64,000 nt of DNA. Origin: Lepisosteus oculatus. Taxonomy: Eukaryota; Chordata; Actinopteri; Semionotiformes; Lepisosteidae. Shown piece by piece: positions 1 through 6,782 of the stretch. The translations under genes were made by a program, and so were the position numbers. The stretch spans positions 620,001 through 684,000 of the forward strand of contig NW_027168309.1 in the NCBI RefSeq assembly GCF_040954835.1, given 5' to 3'. Positions within the stretch are counted from its first letter, which is position 1, and each line of letters begins with the position of its first letter. Under the pieces are notes generated by a model that saw nothing but the letters and a program-made list of their open reading frames with translations, had not been told where the DNA came from and searched no databases.

Positions 1-429
1 TTTTCCAGTGCGGTTATTGATCGCGTTCAAAATGTTTTCCCAACGTACGTGTTACCTGCAAAATCACAGTGAAACTGTTATGCCGAAAAGATTCCTAATA
101 GTTATTGTATTAGAATAGCTCTCCAATTTCTTAGCCTTCGTACACGCAATGTTTAAGGAAACGCTAGAGTAAATGAAACTGTAAATAGACAGGAGCTCTT
201 CTTAGTTTTCATACAAGTTATGATGGCTGCAGCTCCTATCTGCGTCCGGGTGACCGGAGCCAAGGGATTATCTGCGGAACCTTTGATTTATCTCTCGGGC
301 AAGGAGCTAGATACGCCCTTTTCATCTCGGTTTGATCACACCTGTGCATTAAAACGCAGTGCTCGGTACCATCGAGGTGTAAGAGGTTCAAGGATGAGCG
401 GGAAACTTTGTTAATAAGGAGACGGGCAC
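1..429. other. Spacer downstream of tRNA-Lys
   Basis: AT-rich non-coding DNA that continues from the end of the previous unit (2672 onward). It holds no open frame of note. The only sense-strand T4 run usable by the Lys gene is the AAAA at 351-354, 76 nt beyond the gene's 3' end. Position 230 is variable in copy 3. A short stretch at 81-124 has weak antisense similarity to tRNA-Phe, which I did not accept. Confidence 0.7.
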
Positions 430-502
430 CGCCCAACGTGGGGCTCGAACCCACGACCCTGAGATTAAGAGTCTCATGCTCTACCGACTGAGCTAGCCGG
501 GC
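430..502 (-). tRNA. tRNA-Lys-CTT: tRNA-Lys (anticodon CTT)
   Basis: A 73-nt intronless gene whose RNA decodes AAG. The minus strand folds into a full cloverleaf: acceptor GCCCGGC with GTTGGGC (one G:U pair), discriminator G, D arm with A14, G18, G19 and A21, anticodon loop CTCTTAA with CTT, and a perfect T arm with TTCGAGC. The A box is TAGCTCAGTCGG and the B box GGTTCGAGCCC. There is no encoded CCA, as expected for a nuclear eukaryotic gene. The sequence equals the vertebrate consensus as I remember it. The sense-strand 3' flank has no T4 run until about 76 nt downstream, which is odd for a Pol III gene. Confidence 0.98.
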
Positions 503-1323
503 GCCGGTGGAGCTGGGGGTTAACTTGTCCCTGTTGACGGCAATTTGACAAGGTATACTTCCTGGCTTTTCATCATGTGCTGACCGGATTCGAGAGTAGC
601 ACACCCTGTTCTTTGTTGATTACTGTACCTCCAGCAGCGCAAATGTCAGTAATCATTGAAATGTACGACCTACAATCTCCTCAGCATGCCCGCGTGGACT
701 CCTCAGTGATCATCCTTCTACGTTCTGCTGTAGTTTTCATGCAAGTGAAAACCGTGCTCCAAATAACAGCGGCACAGTTGTATCCTGCGGTAAGCATTCT
801 TCTAATTCCATCGTTTTGCTCCAGGTAAAAGGTAGCGCATCATACGGTTGATATTCCAAGGTTTCAGAGTCCGTATTGGATGGCTTGGATGCAGACATCG
901 CTCAGAGCTCCCAGTATGATTTTCCCGAGTTCAGTTTTGCAGTGTTTTAGTGCTTTACTACTTCCAGTGGGCCTTTGAATGCTCTGCTAAGTAGAGACGT
1001 GACATAATTACTAATGCGACCGAGTGTGCTGGCTGTTCCTGGTTCGTAATGATTAACGCGAGAAATCAATATAAACATAACTGCTTCGATTTCGAGGTTC
1101 AGTTGAAGCTTTCAAAGAAACTATCAAAGACCTCAGAACAACCGAAGACACATTTGGTCATCTCCGTATTGGTGAAGATTAAAGAGTCCCGCAAGTGTCA
1201 AGCTTGCACAAACACACACGAGAGAGAAACTCAGGACAGAATTTAAAGAAAGGGAGATGCAGACTATTTGAAGGCACTTTGCTAACCCAATGGCACGCTT
1301 ATGAATCGTGCATAGGACACATG
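503..1323. other. Spacer between the Lys and iMet genes
   Basis: An 821-bp gene-free stretch lying 5' of Lys and 3' of iMet. It holds a short CA/GA-rich run at about 1207-1228 and an imperfect arm pair TGTGCT/AGCACA near 577-604. It has no recognisable second tRNA, snRNA or 5S gene. There is no AAAA between 831 and 1323, so the iMet gene has no T4 stop for nearly 500 nt. Positions 517 (15 bp upstream of Lys), 845-846 and 1296 vary between copies. Confidence 0.7.
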
Positions 1324-1395
1324 TAGCAGAGGATGGTTTCGATCCATCGACCTCTGGGTTATGGGCCCAGCACGCTTCCGCTGCGCCACTCTGCT
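1324..1395 (-). tRNA. tRNA-iMet-CAT: Initiator tRNA-Met (CAT)
   Basis: A 72-nt intronless gene for the RNA that starts translation in the 40S pre-initiation complex. The minus strand shows the eukaryotic initiator hallmarks: an A1:U72 first pair (acceptor AGCAGAG with CTCTGCT), three consecutive G:C pairs in the anticodon stem around CAT, and A54 in place of T54 (B box GGATCGAAACC). It equals the vertebrate consensus as I remember it. It is divergently arranged with Leu, 279 bp away. The nearest sense-strand T4 is at 827-830, about 494 nt past the 3' end. A TATA-like AAATAAAAAG lies roughly 32-41 nt upstream on the sense strand. Confidence 0.98.
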
Positions 1396-1481
1396 GACGG
1401 CCTCTCTGCGTGTGGCGCACAACTGCTCTTTTTATTTCCTACATAAGTGATGAAAGAGTTGAAAGTTTCAACGACAAACGC

Positions 1482-1489
1482 AGACGTCA
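1482..1489. promoter_or_regulatory. CRE-like site AGACGTCA
   Basis: Seven of eight bases match the CREB/ATF palindrome TGACGTCA, with a GACGTC core. It lies 54 bp before a TATAAAAG. Copies 14 and 16 carry T instead of A at unit position 1484, which breaks the core palindrome but keeps the CGTCA half-site. An 8-bp match can arise by chance. Confidence 0.25.
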
Positions 1490-1543
1490 CTTTGAGCGCT
1501 TGGTGTTGTAGCACAAATCATCACATGCTGCTCTACACTGGAT

Positions 1544-1551
1544 TATAAAAG
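1544..1551 (+). promoter_or_regulatory. TATA-box-like TATAAAAG
   Basis: A strong TATA consensus within the divergent iMet/Leu spacer. It sits 131 bp upstream of the Leu 5' end, too far to be a -30 element for that gene. If functional it would start a transcript near 1575 that runs into Leu. It is unchanged in the copies I read. Chance occurrence is possible. Confidence 0.3.
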
Positions 1552-1674
1552 CCGACACATTTTCCAAACATTTTAATGCTGGAGTCACACTGTAGTATTA
1601 ATAACAGTGCGATACTCGAGGAGCGTAGTGGGATCGCGGTGGCTCATCAGACCGCCCCGGGACAGGGGGCCCGC

Positions 1675-1757
1675 GTCAGGATGGCCGAGCGGTCTAAGGC
1701 GCTGCGTTCAGGTCGCAGTCTCCCCTGGAGGCGTGGGTTCGAATCCCACTCCTGACA
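1675..1757 (+). tRNA. tRNA-Leu-CAG: tRNA-Leu (anticodon CAG)
   Basis: An 83-nt intronless gene whose RNA decodes CUG. The acceptor GTCAGGA pairs with TCCTGAC (discriminator A). The anticodon loop TTCAGGT carries CAG on a perfect CTGCG/CGCAG stem. A long variable arm marks it as class II. The T arm GTGGG/CCCAC with TTCGAAT is perfect. The A box is TGGCCGAGCGG-like and the B box GGTTCGAATCC. It equals the vertebrate consensus as I remember it. The gene is followed by AAAAAGCTTG and has no T4 run until 1902-1906, 145 nt downstream. It is the only plus-strand gene of the unit. Confidence 0.98.
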
Positions 1758-2589
1758 AAAAGCTTGCTCAGTGCCGTCTCCAGTCGGGTGCAAATGGGTG
1801 AAGCAGCCTGCCGCGGGGAACGTGCGCCGATAGGCGTAGGTGTATCCCCTGCCTCTTCCGATTTAGCTCGTGCTCCATAGGATGGAAGCGGATGCTCTGG
1901 CTTTTTGACTCGAATATAACCTGATCACAACAGAAGGCCGTGCAGCCCAGTGCTGGTTTAAGAATGCCTCGTGTCTTCAGGCCCCTATTCCTTCAGGTTA
2001 CCCCTTTGGAATAGTCGTCCGAAAAAGACGGGAAAGGAAAAGCATGTAAGCTCCCACACACTGCGTTAGCATTAGCGGTTGGAATCTGATGGGAGAAAAG
2101 CAACCTGGCTCGCCGTCAAGCAATCCATCCCTGGTCTCCCACGTGACAGGCGGGGATACGCACCACTATACTAACGAGGAGCGCTTGCTTGGCGCTTGAA
2201 GACACTTCCTCTTGCGGCTACTACTGTTTCCGGTTTCGTCTTTTCTTTTCATTCCTCCCAGAGGAGCGCATGAAAACGTTTCCATCTGCGCCATCCTCAC
2301 CCCTCCAATGCTATGGTCCCTGCTCCTCCTGGTGCACTGCAAACACTCATTCAGCCGGTTCTTTCAGTTTGAATACTTAGGTCTTCAAAGGCTGGAAGTA
2401 GGGCGCAAGACATGCCAATGCCAAAAGCGTGGCAGTGTGCTTCCAGCTGTGAAATGTCACTGGTGGATGTTGAAGACATTACTTCCAAGGCAGCAGGTCC
2501 AAGCGATTTAGCGTTTGTACAAGAAGCAGGAAGAGAGAAACGGCACTCCGCCTTTTTCTGGGCAGGCCGAAGCGACAGGAGAAGGGCGC
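1758..2589. other. Spacer between the Leu and Ser genes
   Basis: An 832-bp stretch lying 3' of both flanking genes, which converge on it. It holds the first T5 run downstream of Leu (1902-1906) and the first T4 equivalent downstream of Ser (AAAA at 2423-2426). The motif GAGGAGCG occurs at 2176 and 2261. Small open frames here have no family resemblance. Positions 1759, 1815, 2073 and 2560 vary. Confidence 0.7.
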
Positions 2590-2671
2590 CGTAGTCGGCA
2601 GGATTCGAGCCGACGCGGGGAGACCCCAATGGCTTTCTAGCCCATCGCCTTAACCGCTCGGCCACGACTAC
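2590..2671 (-). tRNA. tRNA-Ser-AGA: tRNA-Ser (AGA)-like gene, structurally damaged
   Basis: An 82-nt class II gene. Acceptor GTAGTCG/CGACTAC, discriminator G, loop CTAGAAA with anticodon AGA (UCU after A34-to-inosine editing) and a GGGG/CCCC variable arm all fit tRNA-Ser. Against the vertebrate Ser-AGA consensus recalled from memory there are six changes. G31 faces G39 in the anticodon stem, C51 faces T63 in the T stem, T50:G64 is a wobble, and position 54 is C rather than T, altering the B box to GGCTCGAATCC. The T-arm change also makes a perfect rival hairpin, GTCGGC/GCCGAC. No T4 run follows within about 164 nt. It may be a pseudogene or a weakly active gene. Confidence 0.8.
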
Positions 2672-2679
2672 AGGGAGCG

Positions 2680-2730
2680 CCGCCGCCGCCGGCTTGCAAT
2701 CATTTAACACGGAGGGCGAGGCGGCGGCGG
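2680..2730. repeat. GCC/GGC inverted repeat 5' of tRNA-Ser
   Basis: An 11-base CCGCCGCCGCC arm (2680-2690) and an 11-base GGCGGCGGCGG arm (2720-2730) are perfectly complementary across a 29-nt loop. The left arm begins 9 bp from the Ser 5' end. It could extrude as a cruciform or fold in RNA. It is present in all 15 complete copies with no length change. Confidence 0.8.
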
Positions 2731-2796
2731 TAACCTTTTTCAATGTCGCTCTCCGCTTCCCCCCAAAAAAAGCCAAATGACATGCTAGCACTCGGA

Positions 2797-2820
2797 CACC
2801 CTTCAGAAGACTGAAGGGTG
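2797..2820. repeat. Perfect 10-bp hairpin with AAGA loop
   Basis: CACCCTTCAG and CTGAAGGGTG are exact reverse complements around the tetraloop AAGA. No T-run follows, so it is not a rho-independent-type or Pol III stop. It does not match the histone 3' stem-loop. It is conserved in all complete copies; the function is unknown. Confidence 0.8.
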
Positions 2821-2876
2821 GCTTAAAGCTGGAAGGATTAGGTCTCCCCGTTCCGACGCGACAATCGAACTTCCTT
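2805..2876 (+). pseudogene. Possible second tRNA-Ser relic (weak)
   Basis: On the plus strand, pieces appear in tRNA-Ser order: a CTGAAGG / GTGGCTTAAAGC stretch resembling the D and anticodon arms, ATTAGGTCTCCCCG matching the Ser variable arm, then AATCGAAC resembling a T loop. Several gaps are needed and no cloverleaf forms. It would lie in the opposite orientation to the Ser gene 134 bp away. Chance similarity is possible. Confidence 0.3.
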
Positions 2877-3409
2877 AGGCAGAGAGAAAGCAACATCGAG
2901 GAGCGTCAACAAGACTTTAGAAGCTGCGACACACGCCACTTTCAGTCGCAGACACAGCAGTTTTAAAGGCAGGAATCGCCTTTGCGAACGCCATGAGAAA
3001 CAGAACGCAAGCTCAGGTCCTGCGGTTTAACAAACAGCCTCGGCTTTCAAGCGACATTTCTTTTCTGGAGCGAATTCACTTTCAACTTCAAGAAATTCAC
3101 ACAACTTGCGAAATACGAAATACAAATCTGGCTCATCGCTGCACAAGAAATACCGCCGGCTGGCAAGAAAATGACAACGGTGTTTTTCCTTAACGAAAAA
3201 CTTCCCATGGAGAAAAACAACGGCTGTGCGTCTCTGTCGGCTTGATTCAGTTTAATGCAAGTATTCATTCTCCTCCTGGAAAATACAGCTTGCGAAAGAT
3301 GAAATACAATTCTTGGCTTTTCTGGGTGAGTGCAGAAGAAATCCTGCCGGCTGGCAGAAGAATTCCAGCCTTTTTTACTCTTTAACCACAAACTTGCGAA
3401 TGATACAAA

Positions 3410-3473
3410 GCAAGCGGGGTGCGTTTCTGTGCAGCTGTTAACTGAACAGCTGCTGCTTCAAGCCCACCCAGGG
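3410..3473 (+). pseudogene. Probable tRNA-Asn (GTT) relic
   Basis: CTGTTAAC (3435-3442) equals the tRNA-Asn anticodon loop with GTT. Fourteen nt later, the spacing of intact tRNA-Asn, TTCAAGCCCACCCAGGG (3457-3473) matches the Asn T arm and acceptor at 16 of 17 bases. Upstream GCAAGCGGGGTGCG resembles the Asn D arm. An extra stretch near 3424-3434 and loss of the acceptor 5' strand make a cloverleaf impossible. It lies inside the last ~190-bp repeat. The Xenopus laevis unit has an intact Asn gene, so this may be a lost member of an ancestral cluster, or a tRNA-derived SINE head. Confidence 0.55.
3431..3453. repeat. 9-bp hairpin within the Asn relic
   Basis: GCAGCTGTT and AACAGCTGC are exact reverse complements around a 5-nt loop (AACTG). 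It overlaps the former anticodon arm of the Asn relic but is shifted from the tRNA pairing. Confidence 0.7.
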
Positions 3474-4540
3474 CTCATTCCGATTTCAACATCATGCCCC
3501 CTGAAGGTAGACTGGATTTCTTTGCGAAGCATTCACCTTTTGGACGTTTCAGGAAAGGTGCGTGTCGATGCCAGACTTGAAAAGCTTTCCATACAAAGAA
3601 ACAACATAGTGCTTTTGATTGATGGGAAACGGCAAGAGCGGTTTGACCAGCTCCGGCCTCTCAACCGCTTTACAATGTGATCGGCACCTCGGTAGCCAGT
3701 TTAGAAGGCTGAAAAGGATGCTGGAAGCACAGCGACGTTCTAAAACCAGCGCTTGAAAAGCATCTGCATACATAAAATGTCCATTTCCCCAAAGCTGAAT
3801 CTGCATCTTCAGAAGATTGTCAGCTATACGTTTTCGTTCTTTGTTTCCTTTTTTTACGACAAGCTTTCGAGAAATGAACTGTCTATTGTGATGAAGGCTG
3901 CGTTAGAAATTGTGCATCTAGCTTAGTTCAATGAAATCGGGAGGTGCACCTGTCTCAAGCGGATGGCTCTTTGCAGGCACACTACGGAAACCTGCGGGCG
4001 CAAGTTGGGAGAAGTGACTCTTGCAGAGTGTTGAGCTTCGAGAAGAGGGCTCCGCTCAGGAAGATATTTCCACATGTTGAAGAGTCGCTTTTCGCCCTTT
4101 CTTTCCCACATTTTTCCAGTGCGGTTATTGATCGCGTTCAAAATGTTTTCCCAACGTACGTGTTACCTGCAAAATCACAGTGAAACTGTTATGCCGAAAA
4201 GATTCCTAATAGTTATTGTATTAGAATAGCTCTCCAATTTCTTAGCCTTCGTACACGCAATGTTTAAGGAAACGCTAGAGTAAATGAAACTGTAAATAGA
4301 CAGGAGCTCTTCTTAGTTTTCATACAAGTTATGATGGCTGCAGCTCCTATCTGCGTCCGGGTGACCGGAGCCAAGGGATTATCTGCGGAACCTTTGATTT
4401 ATCTCTCGGGCAAGGAGCTAGATACGCCCTTTTCATCTCGGTTTGATCACACCTGTGCATTAAAACGCAGTGCTCGGTACCATCGAGGTGTAAGAGGTTC
4501 AAGGATGAGCGGGAAACTTTGTTAATAAGGAGACGGGCAC

Positions 4541-4613
4541 CGCCCAACGTGGGGCTCGAACCCACGACCCTGAGATTAAGAGTCTCATGCTCTACCGACT
4601 GAGCTAGCCGGGC
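4541..4613 (-). tRNA. tRNA-Lys-CTT: tRNA-Lys (CTT), copy 2
   Basis: Identical to the gene at 430-502. Confidence 0.98.
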
Positions 4614-5434
4614 GCCGGTGGAGCTGGGGGTTAACTTGTCCCTGTTGACGGCAATTTGACAAGGTATACTTCCTGGCTTTTCATCATGTGCTGACCGGAT
4701 TCGAGAGTAGCACACCCTGTTCTTTGTTGATTACTGTACCTCCAGCAGCGCAAATGTCAGTAATCATTGAAATGTACGACCTACAATCTCCTCAGCATGC
4801 CCGCGTGGACTCCTCAGTGATCATCCTTCTACGTTCTGCTGTAGTTTTCATGCAAGTGAAAACCGTGCTCCAAATAACAGCGGCACAGTTGTATCCTGCG
4901 GTAAGCATTCTTCTAATTCCATCGTTTTGCTCCAGGTAAAAGGTAGCGCATCATACGGTTGATATTCCAAGGTTTCAGAGTCCGTATTGGATGGCTTGGA
5001 TGCAGACATCGCTCAGAGCTCCCAGTATGATTTTCCCGAGTTCAGTTTTGCAGTGTTTTAGTGCTTTACTACTTCCAGTGGGCCTTTGAATGCTCTGCTA
5101 AGTAGAGACGTGACATAATTACTAATGCGACCGAGTGTGCTGGCTGTTCCTGGTTCGTAATGATTAACGCGAGAAATCAATATAAACATAACTGCTTCGA
5201 TTTCGAGGTTCAGTTGAAGCTTTCAAAGAAACTATCAAAGACCTCAGAACAACCGAAGACACATTTGGTCATCTCCGTATTGGTGAAGATTAAAGAGTCC
5301 CGCAAGTGTCAAGCTTGCACAAACACACACGAGAGAGAAACTCAGGACAGAATTTAAAGAAAGGGAGATGCAGACTATTTGAAGGCACTTTGCTAACCCA
5401 ATGGCACGCTTATGAATCGTGCATAGGACACATG

Positions 5435-5506
5435 TAGCAGAGGATGGTTTCGATCCATCGACCTCTGGGTTATGGGCCCAGCACGCTTCCGCTGCGCCAC
5501 TCTGCT
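5435..5506 (-). tRNA. tRNA-iMet-CAT: Initiator tRNA-Met, copy 2
   Basis: Identical to the gene at 1324-1395. Confidence 0.98.
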
Positions 5507-5785
5507 GACGGCCTCTCTGCGTGTGGCGCACAACTGCTCTTTTTATTTCCTACATAAGTGATGAAAGAGTTGAAAGTTTCAACGACAAACGCAGACGTCA
5601 CTTTGAGCGCTTGGTGTTGTAGCACAAATCATCACATGCTGCTCTACACTGGATTATAAAAGCCGACACATTTTCCAAACATTTTAATGCTGGAGTCACA
5701 CTGTAGTATTAATAACAGTGCGATACTCGAGGAGCGTAGTGGGATCGCGGTGGCTCATCAGACCGCCCCGGGACAGGGGGCCCGC

Positions 5786-5868
5786 GTCAGGATGGCCGAG
5801 CGGTCTAAGGCGCTGCGTTCAGGTCGCAGTCTCCCCTGGAGGCGTGGGTTCGAATCCCACTCCTGACA
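5786..5868 (+). tRNA. tRNA-Leu-CAG: tRNA-Leu (CAG), copy 2
   Basis: Identical to the gene at 1675-1757. Confidence 0.98.
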
Positions 5869-6700
5869 AAAAGCTTGCTCAGTGCCGTCTCCAGTCGGGT
5901 GCAAATGGGTGAAGCAGCCTGCCGCGGGGAACGTGCGCCGATAGGCGTAGGTGTATCCCCTGCCTCTTCCGATTTAGCTCGTGCTCCATAGGATGGAAGC
6001 GGATGCTCTGGCTTTTTGACTCGAATATAACCTGATCACAACAGAAGGCCGTGCAGCCCAGTGCTGGTTTAAGAATGCCTCGTGTCTTCAGGCCCCTATT
6101 CCTTCAGGTTACCCCTTTGGAATAGTCGTCCGAAAAAGACGGGAAAGGAAAAGCATGTAAGCTCCCACACACTGCGTTAGCATTAGCGGTTGGAATCTGA
6201 TGGGAGAAAAGCAACCTGGCTCGCCGTCAAGCAATCCATCCCTGGTCTCCCACGTGACAGGCGGGGATACGCACCACTATACTAACGAGGAGCGCTTGCT
6301 TGGCGCTTGAAGACACTTCCTCTTGCGGCTACTACTGTTTCCGGTTTCGTCTTTTCTTTTCATTCCTCCCAGAGGAGCGCATGAAAACGTTTCCATCTGC
6401 GCCATCCTCACCCCTCCAATGCTATGGTCCCTGCTCCTCCTGGTGCACTGCAAACACTCATTCAGCCGGTTCTTTCAGTTTGAATACTTAGGTCTTCAAA
6501 GGCTGGAAGTAGGGCGCAAGACATGCCAATGCCAAAAGCGTGGCAGTGTGCTTCCAGCTGTGAAATGTCACTGGTGGATGTTGAAGACATTACTTCCAAG
6601 GCAGCAGGTCCAAGCGATTTAGCGTTTGTACAAGAAGCAGGAAGAGAGAAACGGCACTCCGCCTTTTTCTGGGCAGGCCGAAGCGACAGGAGAAGGGCGC

Positions 6701-6782
6701 CGTAGTCGGCAGGATTCGAGCCGACGCGGGGAGACCCCAATGGCTTTCTAGCCCATCGCCTTAACCGCTCGGCCACGACTAC
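6701..6782 (-). tRNA. tRNA-Ser-AGA: tRNA-Ser (AGA)-like, copy 2
   Basis: Identical to 2590-2671, including all its mismatches. Confidence 0.8.

Larger units (their letters stand above)
1396..1674. other. Divergent iMet/Leu intergenic region
   Basis: A 279-bp region separating two genes that read away from each other. It contains a CRE-like site (1482-1489), a TATAAAAG (1544-1551) and a GC-rich block (about 1650-1674) directly 5' of Leu. Position 1484 inside the CRE-like site and 1664 in the GC block vary between copies. Confidence 0.7.
2975..3480 (+). repeat. Degenerate direct repeat of about 190 bp, two to three copies
   Basis: Two blocks at about 3075-3260 and 3264-3450 align well. Both run ATTCA..., CTTGCGAAA..GAAATAC, GCCGGCTGGCA, ...TTTAAC or TTAAC..AAACTT, then TGCGTYTCTGT. 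A weaker third copy at about 2975-3074 shares GCAAGC, TTTAAC.AACAGC and TTCAAGC with the end of the second block. Copies are offset by about 190 bp. They have diverged far more from one another than the 4,111-bp units have, so they are older than the array. Confidence 0.6.
1..4111 (+). repeat. Unit copy 1 (reference for unit coordinates)
   Basis: Diagnostic alleles at 517, 845-846, 1296, 1664, 1815 and 3647 are G, CG, C, A, G, C. This is the same type as copy 2 and differs most from the right-hand bulk of the array. I saw no private change. Confidence 0.97.
2672..4111. other. Large spacer upstream of Ser, continuing into the next unit
   Basis: With 1-429 of the next copy it forms an 1,869-bp gene-free stretch between Ser and the next Lys gene. 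It holds the GCC/GGC inverted repeat, a C6A7 tract, a perfect 10-bp hairpin, a possible Ser relic, the degenerate ~190-bp direct repeat and a probable Asn relic. I saw no further structure from about 3480 to 4111 beyond a T7 tract near 3849. Confidence 0.7.

Noticed and set aside
81-142. Antisense tRNA-Phe relic
   Set aside because: TGCCGAAA and GCTCTCC occur in Phe order but at the wrong spacing, and the rest does not align. Two short matches are not enough.
236-604. 122-codon minus-strand open frame as a protein gene
   Set aside because: It reads through tRNA-Lys (the ARLAQSVEHETLNLRVVGSSPT segment is a translated tRNA) and has no domain.
1207-1228. CA/GA microsatellite
   Set aside because: Only a few repeat steps and invariant between copies, so not a meaningful microsatellite.
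1133-1420. 95-codon minus-strand open frame
   Set aside because: It spans the iMet gene (AAEACWAHNPEVDGSKPSSA) and is a shadow of it.
1607-1801. 64-codon plus-strand open frame
   Set aside because: It spans the Leu gene (PSGLRRCVQVAVSPGG) and has no other content.
2351-2896. 181-codon minus-strand open frame, the longest in the unit
   Set aside because: Its middle (AERLRRWARKPLGSPRVGSNP) is a translation of the Ser gene. In copy 6 the frame is cut by a base change with no sign of constraint.
3330-3680. 116-codon plus-strand open frame as a repeated small protein gene
   Set aside because: No recognisable family or signal peptide. It lies in degenerate repeats and carries the replacement change at unit 3647. 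An opposite-strand frame overlaps it equally well.
4033-4057. Antisense tRNA-Tyr relic
   Set aside because: CTTCGAG and CCGCTC are present, but the distance between them is far too short for tRNA-Tyr.
1-4111. 5S rRNA, snRNA, 7SL or other Pol III genes in the unit
   Set aside because: I looked for their hallmark blocks on both strands and saw none.
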